Made by a program: the position numbers and the translations under genes. A model generated the notes under the pieces. That model was given only the letters and a program-made list of their open reading frames with translations, did not search any database and was not told the DNA's origin. Positions 18,219 to 27,962 of a stretch of 64,000 bases of DNA are shown here, one piece after another. Source of the stretch: Rhizobium acidisoli (lineage in GTDB: Bacteria; Pseudomonadota; Alphaproteobacteria; Rhizobiales; Rhizobiaceae); NCBI RefSeq assembly GCF_002531755.2, contig NZ_CP035000.1, forward strand, positions 620,001-684,000, written 5' to 3'. The stretch's first letter is position 1. Each line of letters opens with the position of its first letter.

Positions 18219-18941
18219 ATGAAACTTGAAGCTGAGTTCAACCGAATTGAGGAGGTCGCTGCGGCGTTCAACACGCATTACGAGGTCTTTAAATATATGA
18301 AGGGCCTCACTCAGGACCTCGGGATGAACGCTTTTCTGTTCATGACGCTTCCAACGGTGGACATCGTTGAAATTGGCGCGGCCAAGATCCTCACGAATTG
18401 GCCGGCGGAAATGGTTGATTGCTATGATGCGCAAACCTTCATGATCGATAGTCCGGTTATCCGCCGGATGCTGAGTTCGACCAGCCCGTTCAACTACGAT
18501 GTCGAAGGGATCAATACCGATCGTGGAGAGGGCAAGAAGGTGGCGGTCATTGATCTGTTCAAACGATATGGCATGGAGAAGGGCGCCTATTTTCCAGTTC
18601 ATGACGCCGGGGGTGGACGCGGAGCCATGTCGATTTCGGGTTCCCGCAACTTCAATATGGTCGAAATGGCGAAGCTCTTGTTCATCGCCACGCTTATCTA
18701 TGATCGGCTCTCGCATTTGACGTTGAGCGAGAGGCACAAGCCTATCGAGTTCTCGCGAAGTGAACTGGACTGTCTGCGGCTGACCGCAGGGGGAAGGAAG
18801 AGCAGCGAAATTGCAAAACTTCTCCAAGTCTCAGAGAATGCGGTCAACAACCACATCGGGAGCGTCATCAAGAAGCTCGGGTGCACGACAAGAACTCAGG
18901 CGGTAGTCAGTGCTCTGCGTCTCAACGTGATTCGCGTGTAA
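18219..18941 (+). CDS. LuxR-family regulator with autoinducer-binding-like domain
   Basis: A 240-residue regulator. Residues ~20-165 resemble the acyl-homoserine-lactone-binding domain: TNWPAEMVDCYDAQTFMIDS then PV, matching the conserved W, Y and D-P pattern in altered form. Residues ~175-240 are a GerE/LuxR helix-turn-helix (SELDCLRLTAGGRKSSEIAK, SENAVNNHIGSVIKKLGCTT). No luxI-like synthase is present in this window, so it is an orphan here and may answer to signals made elsewhere or to another ligand. GGGGGAAGAG precedes the ATG. Confidence 0.85.
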   Translation: MKLEAEFNRIEEVAAAFNTHYEVFKYMKGLTQDLGMNAFLFMTLPTVDIVEIGAAKILTNWPAEMVDCYDAQTFMIDSPVIRRMLSSTSPFNYDVEGINTDRGEGKKVAVIDLFKRYGMEKGAYFPVHDAGGGRGAMSISGSRNFNMVEMAKLLFIATLIYDRLSHLTLSERHKPIEFSRSELDCLRLTAGGRKSSEIAKLLQVSENAVNNHIGSVIKKLGCTTRTQAVVSALRLNVIRV

Positions 18942-19569
18942 CAAACCGTCCGGATCGTCTGGTTTCGATCGCCACCGTCTCTGGCCCTTCTCTGCGGCAA
19001 TGGTGTCGAGCGCTTCGGCCCGCCGGGTGACTGCGTCCGGCGCGGTGTTCGGTGCGAGAATGTCCATGGAGCCTCCTGAAATGGCGGGATCCCGGCTGCC
19101 GGAACGGCGTCGGCGGCCGTCCATGGCCCCGTTTTCACTGATTTGCGCGCTGAAATCAATCACTTCCGATAAGCAGTACTTATCGGAAGCCCGGCGTGGC
19201 CTGGAGCATCATGAGGGCTGACGGAAGCTAGTAGGGAATTGGCTTCCTCTACAGAAAAGAATGGCGTTAATTCATATGGTTAACGAGATGCAAACGCCAC
19301 TGGCTTTCCGCCAAGTTGGGGAAGTTGGGGCTTAAGCCTCCGGTGGTCGGTGAACCCGAGCCTCCCGGTTTGGGGTGAACTCGAGCGGCCCCGTCAAAGT
19401 ACACCGAGTCAAGATGCCGTAGGCTGTCGACCAGCAGGCAGTTGAAACTGGGGAAATCCTGTATCACTAAGATTACGAAGGCATCGCGTCAATTGACGGC
19501 GACGTCCGAAAGATACAACTTCCAAGGTATTTCTTAAGGGTTGATTCGCGGTTGGAAAGTGCGGCGTGC
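18942..19569. other. Intergenic region with a palindrome, no gene supported
   Basis: About 630 bases between the LuxR-type gene and the large nuclease/ATPase gene. It holds a perfect 11-bp inverted repeat at 19163-19189 and short frames on both strands without recognisable domains. A minus-strand frame over 18831-19163 overlaps the end of the LuxR gene and is not convincing. Confidence 0.4.
19163..19189. repeat. Perfect 11-bp inverted repeat, 5-base spacer
   Basis: CTTCCGATAAG and CTTATCGGAAG flank CAGTA. There is no T-run, so it is not a typical terminator. The short central spacer and location at the left edge of an island make a recombinase core site or a regulator operator possible. Neither is proven. 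Confidence 0.6.
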
Positions 19570-22074
19570 ATGTTGGAGACTGATAAGCTTGCCTCGGTAA
19601 GATCGATTATTGCGCAGAACAAGTCGAGAGACTGCAACGAAGCAGAAACCCGGCACAAGATCATCGATGGGATCATTCACGACTGCCTGTCATGGCCGCG
19701 CAACCGTGTGGCGGTCGAAGAGTACATAGCGCCAGGGTTTGCCGACTACGTCCTGAAGAAGGCTAACGGCGACGACCTTCTATTCATCGAAGCGAAGAAG
19801 GCCGGCGTTTATTTCGATCTCCCGTTCCCCTACGTCGACAGCGAAACCCACTGCTACATGTCGATGTCAAAATTGATGTCGAACGAAAATATTCGCTCGG
19901 CGATCAACCAGGTGAAGGGCTATTGCTTCGAGACGGGTTGCGAATACGCCTGCATTACTAACGGTCACGAGTGGATCTTCTTCAAGACGTTTGAGAAAGG
20001 AAAGAGGTTCGAGAACCTCCAAGCCTTCGTCATCCGGAACCTATCGTTCTTCGACAAGGACTTCACAAAGAGTCAGAAGATGTTTTCTTTCGGTGCCATC
20101 TTCGATCACGCGTCACTGAACGAGGCGCTTTCAAGTTCGCCTCCTAAAGACCGTCACATCTACTTCCCCAAGGAGAAAATTCCGTCATACGGCCACAAGA
20201 TCAACTCGAACCGGTTGGCCGGGACGTTGCGTCCGATCGTAAGTCATTACTTTGGAGTGATAGGTGATGACGATACGGAATTCATGGAGCGTTGCTATGT
20301 CTCCCAGAGCGACTATTCCCAGATGTCCGAGGGCATCAGCGTCCTGATAGAAGATTCGCTTAGCCCGTACTTCAAGGGTTATGGGGTCAATCAGCTGGAG
20401 AACACCGGCCGAGGGGGGCAGCTCGGCGGCCGATTGACTAAGAACATTAAACGCGGCAGGCGAGGCGAGGTTCTCGTGCTTTTCGGCGGAAAGGGCGCCG
20501 GTAAGTCGACTTTCGTCAAGCGGGTGCTAAGGCATAATCCTCCCAGATGGCTCCGCGAGCATTCGGTCATCGCCATCGTCGATCTCCTTAAGGTGCCCGA
20601 GGATCAGGCCGTGATCCGCGAAACGATCTGGTCGAAGCTGGTCGAATCCCTCGATGTCGACGGGCTGCTTCAATCTGCCCGCGATAACCTTCTCAAGGAG
20701 CTATTCGCGGACCGCTTTGAGATCGCCCGAAAGCAGGACTTGGAAGGATTCGATAAGAAGTCAGAGATCTACAATTCGCGGCTCAACGCTCTTGCTGCTG
20801 AATGGAAGCAGGATAAACCATACTGCGCCGCGAGGCTCGCTTCCTACTGGGCATCAAAAGGCAAGGGCGTAATCGTGGTCGTCGACAATACCGATCAGTA
20901 TTCCCCGGACTTACAAGATTTCTGTTTCACGTCGGCGCAGGAGATCAGCAACCTTTTGACCTGTGTGACCCTTATTTCGATGCGCGAAGAGCGCTTCTAC
21001 AACTCTAAGATTCACGGGCTTCTCGACGCGTTTCAAAACTCTGGGTTCCATATCAGCTCGCCGAAACCGTCAACTGTGTTCAAGAAGCGGCTATCGTATG
21101 TGAACTCCATGCTCAACGATCCGCAGCGGCGTCACAGGATCGGGCTGGAAGACGCAAACCAGAAGATCATCGCTGACTCGATGAAATATCTTTCAATCAT
21201 CTTCAACGACTTCAACAGCGAACGTTCACCGCTAAACGCGTTCCTGACGGCTTGCGCTCACGGGGACACGCGATTGTCCCTCGATCTGTTCCGAAGCTTT
21301 CTTCTCTCCGGCTATACCAACGTCGACGAGATGCTTAGTTCCGGGAACTGGAACTTCAAGATCCATCAGATCATCAAGCCGGTGATGATCCCCAACCGGT
21401 ACTTCTACGACGAAGGTCTATCGGACATACCGAACGCGTACCAGGTACGGAATTCTAGGCACGGTTCGCACTTCACTTCGCTTCGTATTATGAGGAAGCT
21501 CGCGAAGAGTATCGAGCGGACCACGCCGTCCTATGTCTCGGTGGCGGAGCTGAAGGCCTATTTTGTAAACACCTTCAACATGGGGGAGGATTTCACCGCT
21601 AACCTGGACGTGCTCTTGAAGCACGGCTTTGTAGAATCCAACAATCGGCTCGACCAATATTCGGACCAGGTCGATAGCGTAAAAATCACGACTTATGGCC
21701 TCTATATGGTTCGGGAGCTGGCCTACTTTTTCTCTTACCTGGATCTCGTGTGCATCGACTGCGGCTGCTTCAGCGAGCAGGTCAGCAACTATCTCGTCGA
21801 CGCTGCCCGACAGGAGTTCGATCTCTTCTCAAAGGGCGAACGCCTCGACCGCGTCAAGATTAGGCTGGATCGTGTGGAAAAGTTTATCGAGTACCTCGCT
21901 GAAGAGGAGGCCAGGGAGCGGGAGCTTTATTCCCTCGGCATGAAGGAGGAGGACATGTTCACCTTCACACTGCGGAAGTCGTTCACGGACGAGAAGCAGG
22001 TCGTTCAGAAGAGCGCCGAGCGCAATTCCGTTCAGCGCTCGAACAAGCATTGGTCGCGCGGCCGACACGGTTAG
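19570..22074 (+). CDS. Large nuclease-like plus P-loop ATPase protein, candidate defence gene
   Basis: An 834-residue protein without signal peptide or membrane segment. Residues ~20-180 resemble the N-terminal nuclease domain of type I restriction HsdR proteins: HKIIDGIIHDCLSWP, D59 in GFADY, and E74-x-K76 in LFIEAKKAG, a PD-(D/E)xK-like core. Residues ~295-560 form a P-loop ATPase with Walker A GGKGAGKST (306-314), Walker B VIVVVDNTD (434-442) and LISMREERF, as in STAND/KAP-like NTPases. The C-terminal ~250 residues contain a winged-helix-like segment (VSVAELKAYFVNTFNMGEDF) and an acidic coiled tail. No helicase motor or methylase neighbour is visible, so it is not a classical restriction system. 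I infer a solitary anti-phage or plasmid-surveillance effector. A TTG start at 19552 is possible. Confidence 0.7.
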   Translation: MLETDKLASVRSIIAQNKSRDCNEAETRHKIIDGIIHDCLSWPRNRVAVEEYIAPGFADYVLKKANGDDLLFIEAKKAGVYFDLPFPYVDSETHCYMSMSKLMSNENIRSAINQVKGYCFETGCEYACITNGHEWIFFKTFEKGKRFENLQAFVIRNLSFFDKDFTKSQKMFSFGAIFDHASLNEALSSSPPKDRHIYFPKEKIPSYGHKINSNRLAGTLRPIVSHYFGVIGDDDTEFMERCYVSQSDYSQMSEGISVLIEDSLSPYFKGYGVNQLENTGRGGQLGGRLTKNIKRGRRGEVLVLFGGKGAGKSTFVKRVLRHNPPRWLREHSVIAIVDLLKVPEDQAVIRETIWSKLVESLDVDGLLQSARDNLLKELFADRFEIARKQDLEGFDKKSEIYNSRLNALAAEWKQDKPYCAARLASYWASKGKGVIVVVDNTDQYSPDLQDFCFTSAQEISNLLTCVTLISMREERFYNSKIHGLLDAFQNSGFHISSPKPSTVFKKRLSYVNSMLNDPQRRHRIGLEDANQKIIADSMKYLSIIFNDFNSERSPLNAFLTACAHGDTRLSLDLFRSFLLSGYTNVDEMLSSGNWNFKIHQIIKPVMIPNRYFYDEGLSDIPNAYQVRNSRHGSHFTSLRIMRKLAKSIERTTPSYVSVAELKAYFVNTFNMGEDFTANLDVLLKHGFVESNNRLDQYSDQVDSVKITTYGLYMVRELAYFFSYLDLVCIDCGCFSEQVSNYLVDAARQEFDLFSKGERLDRVKIRLDRVEKFIEYLAEEEARERELYSLGMKEEDMFTFTLRKSFTDEKQVVQKSAERNSVQRSNKHWSRGRHG

Positions 22075-22201
22075 AGTGACGCATCCTAGTGCCTTAGTAA
22101 TATGGACCACCGGAGTTCCAGGTAGCTTGGTTCCCGTCGCTGTCGTCCGGGCTGACCTAGACGACTTGGTGCTACCGGGGATGACACGTCGGCCGCGGTC
22201 G

Positions 22202-22345
22202 GAAGGACATACACGCGAGGTACCCGCCGGTCATATGGGCTCTCCGGACGACATAGCGAATACCGTCGTGTTCCTGGCCTCGGAACAAGCCTCCTTTATC
22301 ACCGGCCAGAAGGTCGCAGTGAACGGTGGCAGAACACTTCTGTAG
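22202..22345 (+). pseudogene. C-terminal fragment of a short-chain dehydrogenase
   Basis: The last ~47 codons read REVPAGHMGSPDDIANTVVF then LASEQASFITGQ and VNGGRTLL, the standard tail of SDR oxidoreductases (PAGRxGxPEDIAxxVxFLASExASFITGQ). The Rossmann NAD-binding half and the YxxxK active site are absent. The frame continues upstream to 22076 without SDR motifs, so this is a truncated leftover next to the IS66 insertion point. Confidence 0.75.
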
Positions 22346-22390
22346 CTAACTAATCCGGAGCTGCCGAGCCCCCGTCTCGGTTGTAAGCGG

Positions 22391-24010
22391 TTAGCTGATG
22401 GCGTCAGGCCTGAAGTTCCACGGCATAAGCGCCTCGAGCTCGGATACCGGCCAGCCTTGAGCGATGCGGGTCAATGTCTGGGAGAGCCAGTCGAGCGGAT
22501 CGACGTTGTTCATCTTGGCTGTCTGCAAGAGGGTGGCGACGGTCGCCCATGTGCGTCCACCACCCTCGCTGCCGGCGAATAGACTGTTCTTTCTCGTAAT
22601 TGTTTGGGGCCTGATCGCGCGCTCGACGATATTGGAGTCAATTTCGATCCGGCCGTCCGTCAGGAAGCGCTCCAGTGCTTCGCGCCGGGTGAGCGCGTAA
22701 CGGATTGCTTCGGCGGTCTTGGACTTGCCAGAGACCTTGCCCAGCTCCTTCTCCCAAAGATCAAAGAGTTCGGAGACGATGGTTGCAGATTTTTCCTGAC
22801 GCAGCATGGAACGGCTGTCGGCATCCCGACCGCGGACCTCATCCTCGATGCGCCACAGCTCGGTCATCGCGATGATCGTGTCCGTTGCAGCCTTTGAGAC
22901 ACCACTGATGTGAAGGTCGTAAAACTTGCGGCGAAGATGCGCCCAGCATCCTGCGAGCCGGATCGTTTCATTGCTGCCGTCTTTGGCACGCGTCTTGGCG
23001 AGACTGGTATAGGCCGAGTAGCCGTCAACTTGCAGGATGCCGCTGAATCCGGCGAGATGACGCACCACGCAGTCAGCGCCCCTACTGTCCTCAAACCGAT
23101 AGGCCACCATCGGCGGGCTGGTTCCACCATAGGGTCTATCATCGCGAGCATAAGCCCAAAGCCAGGCCTTCGTCGTTTTCCCCGAGCCGGGCGCAAGAGT
23201 GGGTAAGGTCGTTTCGTCGGCGAAGATCCTTTCACCCTCCTTGACGCGCTCAAGGATGTAATCGGCGCAAATCTGAAGTTCGAAGCCCAGATGCCCCATC
23301 CACTGGGCCATCAACGATCGGCTGATCTCGACACCGTCGCGTAGATAGATTGCCTCCTGCCGGTAAAGCGGAAGGCCGTCGGCGTATTTGGAGACGGCGA
23401 TATAGGCGAGCAGCCGCTCCGTCGGCAGGCCGCTTTCGATGATGTGCGCCGGTGCCAAAGCCTGGAGCACGCCATCGTGGCCGCGGAAGGTGTATTTGGG
23501 GCGGCGCGTCACGATGACCCGGAACTTCGGCGGCACGACATCCAGCCGTTCGGAGCGATCCTCACCGATCAGGACCTTTTCCAAGCCCACGTATTCAGCA
23601 GGGATCTCCGGCTCGATCACTTCCTCGATGCGTTCGAGATGAGCGGCAAAACCCTTGCGCGGACGTGCTGCCCGTTTCGGCTTGTCCTTGGCCGCGTGAT
23701 CAAGCTCGCTCTGGATTGCCGAAAGGCCGGTCTCGACTTCCTCGAAGGCAAAGGACACCTGTTCGTCGTTGACGCCAAGGCGCAGTCGCTCGGAACGGGT
23801 GCCATGTTGGGTGCGCTGCAGAACCTTCAAGATCGATGTGAGGTTGGCAATCCGCTCGTTGGCGCTCTTCTCCACCGCCTCCAGCCGGGCGATCTCAGCT
23901 TCAGCGGCCTTCAGTCGGGCTTCTTTCGCAGCCTGCTCGCGCGCCATCGCGAGGACCATCGCCTTCAGTGCGTCAACGTCGTCCGGCAGGTCGTGAGGGG
24001 GCAAATCCAT
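22391..24010 (-). CDS. tnpC: IS66 transposase TnpC
   Basis: A 539-residue DDE transposase with the N-terminal coiled-coil leader (AMAREQAAKEARLKAAEAEI), the zinc-finger/HTH region, and the catalytic region with ADETTLPTLAPG, LQVDGYSAYTSL and the C-terminal IEIDSNIVERAIRP. Length is standard for the family. Not a shadow: the complementary frames have no family match. Confidence 0.95.
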   Translation of the reverse strand: MDLPPHDLPDDVDALKAMVLAMAREQAAKEARLKAAEAEIARLEAVEKSANERIANLTSILKVLQRTQHGTRSERLRLGVNDEQVSFAFEEVETGLSAIQSELDHAAKDKPKRAARPRKGFAAHLERIEEVIEPEIPAEYVGLEKVLIGEDRSERLDVVPPKFRVIVTRRPKYTFRGHDGVLQALAPAHIIESGLPTERLLAYIAVSKYADGLPLYRQEAIYLRDGVEISRSLMAQWMGHLGFELQICADYILERVKEGERIFADETTLPTLAPGSGKTTKAWLWAYARDDRPYGGTSPPMVAYRFEDSRGADCVVRHLAGFSGILQVDGYSAYTSLAKTRAKDGSNETIRLAGCWAHLRRKFYDLHISGVSKAATDTIIAMTELWRIEDEVRGRDADSRSMLRQEKSATIVSELFDLWEKELGKVSGKSKTAEAIRYALTRREALERFLTDGRIEIDSNIVERAIRPQTITRKNSLFAGSEGGGRTWATVATLLQTAKMNNVDPLDWLSQTLTRIAQGWPVSELEALMPWNFRPDAIS

Positions 24011-24085
24011 GGCAATAAGTAGAGCACAAAAACAGCCGTTTTCCCAACCATTACAGCGGCATGATTCATCTTGCCGCAGGCGCTG

Positions 24086-24430
24086 TCAGCCCGTCAACAA
24101 GGGGCGCCTGACCTTGGTCGGGCGGATCTTTTTCCAATCCATTCCGGCCAGCAACGCCATCAGCTGAGAATGGTCCAGACGGATCCGTGCCGCCGATATG
24201 CCCGGCCAGCAGAAGCCCTGATCTTCCAGGGTTTTCGAATAGAGGCAGACCCCACTGCCATCCCACCAGACAATGCGAATACGATCGGCCCGTTTCGACC
24301 GGAAGACGTAAAGCGCGCCATTGAAGGGATCGAGACCGCCATCCCGCACCAGCGCCATCAAAGAGGCGGCTCCCTTGCGGAAGTCGACCGGCTGGCACGA
24401 CACATAGACCACCACACCCGAAGCGATCAT
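24086..24430 (-). CDS. tnpB: IS66 accessory protein TnpB
   Basis: A 114-residue IS66 Orf2-like protein (VVYVSCQPVDFRKGAASLMA, LYVFRSKRADRIRIVWWDGS, GVCLYSKTLE), full length, needed together with TnpA and TnpC for transposition. Its start overlaps the tnpA stop in ATGA at 24427-24430. Confidence 0.93.
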   Translation of the reverse strand: MIASGVVVYVSCQPVDFRKGAASLMALVRDGGLDPFNGALYVFRSKRADRIRIVWWDGSGVCLYSKTLEDQGFCWPGISAARIRLDHSQLMALLAGMDWKKIRPTKVRRPLLTG

Positions 24431-24813
24431 GCCTTGCGAACCGCCCGCAGAACCTTCACCAGGTGATCGGGGTCAAAATCGCCGCCGACGCGCACGACCA
24501 TATCCGCAATGACAATATCGACCGAACCGTTGCTTACCGTTTCAACCCGCGCGAACTTGATCTGCTTGCCCGTTCCCGCCGTCAGGGGCGCAACAACGCC
24601 CGATGCCAGTGCCTTGCGACGCCATCCATAAAGCTGCGACGGATCCAGGCCTTCAGACCGGGCAACCGCCGAGACATTGGCCCCAGGCTGCAGCGTCGCG
24701 GCGACGATCCGCGCTTTTTCGTCATCCGACCAGTCACGCGGCTTGCGGCGACGCCGGACGGGTTCTGCCGTCAAAACCTCAAAGGTTCGAGGCTGATTCA
24801 CACTATCACTCAT
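24427..24813 (-). CDS. tnpA: IS66 accessory protein TnpA
   Basis: A 128-residue HTH-containing protein (RKPRDWSDDEKARIVAATLQ, PGANVSAVARSEGLDPSQLY, WRRKAL) of the transposase_8-like IS66 OrfA group. I prefer the start MSDSVNQ at 24813, which follows GGAGAG, over the in-frame ATG at 24834. Confidence 0.92.
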   Translation of the reverse strand: MSDSVNQPRTFEVLTAEPVRRRRKPRDWSDDEKARIVAATLQPGANVSAVARSEGLDPSQLYGWRRKALASGVVAPLTAGTGKQIKFARVETVSNGSVDIVIADMVVRVGGDFDPDHLVKVLRAVRKA

Positions 24814-25109
24814 AGGACTCTCCGCATGACTCACGCAGAAAATCGCCGATCAGCAGTCCGAAAGATACGTGGGGTGGCCTACGCGCTTACTCTCGGTTGT
24901 GATGCAGGTTGGTTGCAGGTCCGTCAAGTCGGCGGCCGACGTCGACGAAGCATGAACGCCTGATGCATGCGATCTGAGAACGAATCCTTGTGACCACTCG
25001 GCCTACGATTCGGCGAGCAGATGGCTGGGCGAGGATGGAACTCCTTAAGGTTCCCACTTCTCCAACCCCTTGCGATGTCGGGCTAAGTGCGCACACTCCG
25101 AGCTTCACA

Positions 25110-25851
25110 TTATTCAAAATAGCCGGCACCGAAAGCGGCTAAGATTGACTCAGAATTGTGCACTAGAATGTGGGTTTGATTTGCCGTTACCCATTGGTCG
25201 GTTCCGTCCTCGTTCTGTCGACTTTCTGAGCCGACCAAAACTCCGGCGACTGAGACGTATGCAAATGTTCTGAAGTCTTTTCGTGATGGTGTTGCAATAT
25301 GAAAATACATGCACAGTGCCACGTAGTCATTTTTATGAGAGGCGAAGGCTTCACTAAAGAGCTTTTCGGCCTTGCCATTAACAAACGAGCTAACGTGGAT
25401 CGGTCGCATTTCTGATTTTTTTAGTATGAAGGGTTTCTGAGAAAAGGCCTCGAGCTTGGCCGATTGAAAAACATCTGATTCACAATCGAATTCCCTATTC
25501 GGGGCCTCTTCCAAAGGCTTTATAATGTAGCCAATTTCCAAGATCGCGGCATCTCGAGTCCCCCCATTTACCAGAATAAAATCCGCATCTGCAGATACAT
25601 GAATAACATTGTGCGCATCGAGTGGCATTCGGAAAGCTGTTCACAATAACGCGCACTTCATCCACTTGACGGATGGTTCCGAAATAGAACGTGAATACTG
25701 ATATCGTCACCGCGATCACCGAAAAGCCAAAGCCAGCGACGTCCTTGATTTTGGAGAAAAGACTGGCGGGCTGATCTTCGCCGCGGGGTGATTTTCGTTC
25801 ACGCCAACGCCTAGTTCCCAGGTACGAATCCGCGTTTCTCACCTTTGGCAT
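25110..25851 (-). pseudogene. Frameshifted single-pass membrane protein of unknown function
   Basis: Two minus-strand frames join into one ~245-residue protein. The first half (from about 25851) is basic, then has one hydrophobic segment (DVAGFGFSVIAVTISVFTFYF) and reads to VRVIVNSF near 25630. The second frame continues MPLDAHNVIHVSADADFILV and ends SILAAFGAGYFE at 25110. A one-base change near 25628-25640 separates them. No domain recognised; one inner-membrane anchor with a soluble C-terminal domain is the best description. Its base composition is lower in G+C than the catabolic operons, as for the other island genes. Confidence 0.5.
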
Positions 25852-26304
25852 GCCCCCCGCGCCTTTGACATGTACCATCATGAACACTTTCCACCATGGC
25901 GCGTCTTATGGCGCGATACAATGGGCACGGATGCAATCGTCCGCCTCGAACTCGCCGCAGCAAGCCTGGGCACGCACACCCAGGAGAAAATCACAGCCGC
26001 CCTTCTCGAAGCCGCCGAGACGGTCCGAACTCTGTGGGTTGGCCTGCACTAAAAATAATCAGCTTGTCAGAGCCAGGCATCTGACCGTCAAGACGGATCG
26101 CGGCATTGGAGTTCCCCTCGTTTCTAGCGGGAGCTTTCTCCGGTGCCACCTCTTTGGGTATCCATGGGTACCTGACGACATGCAAGCCCCTGCCGCCCAA
26201 CGCAGAGCCGAAAGGATCGAGGGCAAAGGCGCACCGTTACCCGACGCGTATGTCTATAAAATCCCGGCACCAATCGGTGAGCCGCAAGAAGCAATCTCTC
26301 GATT
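25852..26304. other. No convincing gene
   Basis: About 450 bases. A short plus-strand frame at 25921-26052 (MGTDAIVRLELAAASLGTHT onward, 43 residues) has helix-like composition but no ribosome site; I do not call it. The rest reads as spacer up to the stop of the PIN-domain gene. Confidence 0.35.
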
Positions 26305-27890
26305 TTACGTGCGCCGCTTCCTGGTTTTCTGACCTGTTCCACTTTTTACCGATTGTGTTTGGGGCGTCGGTGGGACGTAGTCCTGCAGGAAGTGTCCCTT
26401 CTTCCAAGCGGGCACGAAATCTCCAGCCCAGTATCTTGAGAGTGTGCGGTTCACTCTCCTCAGTACGGTCTGCTGCAACTCGGGGCGGAAGCGAAGCGCG
26501 TTCTGGAGCAGCAGACTGGTTGCGAGCATCGCAGTCGACGACACTCTGGGCGGTGACCAAAGAAGCTTTAGCGTGTCATCAAGTACGTTCAGATGAGATT
26601 GCATGTCGGCCTTTTCTACTCCGAGGCAACGCGCGATAGCGAACAAGCGATGCCGCGTTTCGGGCGTCGTTTGCTTGACAATATTGGCCAAGACGTTCGC
26701 GTTAAAGGTCACTGGCCCGTGGCAGATGACGGCAAGATCGGCGGTCAGCAACGCGTATCGTTCCGCCGATAGTAATCTCTCATCCGTCGCCACCATCAAT
26801 ACGGATTGTAACCATGCACCCTCGACTTGCTGAGATGCTGCCCAAATCCTGTAGCGCTTGTCATCGCTGAGGAGCATTGCTCCGTGCTCACGAGCAACGA
26901 AAATAGGATCCAGCGATCCGCCATCCAACCGCTCCATGATTTCCGGGTCGGCATCTTCAGGTGCATGCACGGGAACGACTTCGCACTCTGAATTCAGTGA
27001 ATCCATCCTGGCCTGTATCGCGGCTGTCCTGGCTGCGCGACGCTGGGGGGTCATCTCGTCGTAATAGAACTTCCCATTGTGGTAAAAAGCAGTTCCTGAC
27101 ATTTCCGGACCCTCGACAACCTCGGTGTCGTCGTCCTGCAGTTTTATCAGTTCGTCCAGCGTTGATCGTGGAACCAAGACGCGGCCGAAAATCTCCTTTA
27201 GGATCGGCATGGCACCGATTTCGACTGCCGCCCAGTGTGTGAGCGTATCGAGCACGATCGCTTCCCCGAGAAATCGCCTCACCGTTTGTGCAGCGTAATT
27301 TCGCTCCGGCAGCGTGCCTTCGCAGACCTCTATCTCAATTCGTTTGGAACGAAGGGTGTCCGCCATAGCCGCAGCGGAGCTTCCCGAAATTTCCGCGAGG
27401 ATCGAGATCGGAACATGTTGTCTGGTGTATTGATCAAGGAGCCGCTCCTGCCGCTCACTGTGCTGGCGCACGACGTCCAAGAACGGTTCGAGGTCATCAT
27501 CAGCGGATTTGATGATCCAGAAACCGTTCTCATTAGGGAAACGCTCGTTGAAGTTCTCCGAAACGTCGCGATGGGAGTGAAGGTATTCATGCTCGATGGC
27601 ATTGAGGGTCCACCTTCGCTCGCGTCCGAGACCGTCGGTGACCACGAAGCTATCGCCAACGCTGCAGCCAAAGGCGCTTGCGGCAAGGACGTGCGACTGA
27701 TCGAATTTCCGCTCGACAGGCTTGCCGGGGCTCGCGACCACCGTGAAGTCTATCGTTTGGCCGTCGTCAGAACTGAGAGACACCCATTTCCCAATTGCGA
27801 GGGGACCGGCGCTCAAAGTCTGTAGGTGGGACAGGCAACTGAAAGTCAGCCCCAGCCATTTCAGGTTGACCGCGGCCTCGTTCCGGTTCG
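26305..27890 (-). pseudogene. PIN-domain protein with GreA-like domain, N-terminus removed by IS21
   Basis: The remaining ~528 codons start at the IS21 edge and end at 26305. Visible parts: a region with SSDDGQTIDFTVVASPGKPV then SAFGCSVGDSFVVTDGLGRE, resembling a GreA/GreB C-terminal-type fold; then a PIN-like nuclease region with IVLDTLTHWAAVEIGAMPIL, VLVPRSTLDELIKL and a distal AREHGAMLLSDDKRYR carrying the expected acidic residues. A basic proline-rich tail follows. PIN domains are RNases, often in toxin or defence proteins. Translation from the native start is lost; the frame continues into the IS, so a fusion start there is conceivable. Confidence 0.65.
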
Positions 27891-27962
27891 TGTTGGTTTC
27901 CACGCGGAACTGAGCCGGTTTTTCCACCGAGAAGTGAGCCACCTCTGAGTATGGTTTTCTGA

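Larger units (their letters stand above)
22383..24890 (-). mobile_element. IS66-family insertion sequence, apparently intact
   Basis: A 2508-bp element with ends starting GTAAGCG (the IS66 terminal sequence) and a perfect 8-bp target duplication TCTCGGTT at 22375-22382 and 24891-24898. It carries tnpA, tnpB and tnpC in the usual order on the minus strand, all uninterrupted. Confidence 0.95.

Noticed and set aside
18219..18941. Complete quorum-sensing pair
   Set aside because: No LuxI-type synthase was found anywhere in the window; the regulator is an orphan here.
18831..19163. 110-codon minus-strand frame
   Set aside because: Overlaps the end of the LuxR gene, no ribosome site or domain.
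19570..22074. Classical type I restriction subunit HsdR
   Set aside because: No superfamily 2 helicase motifs and no hsdM or hsdS beside it; only the N-terminal nuclease-like part resembles HsdR.
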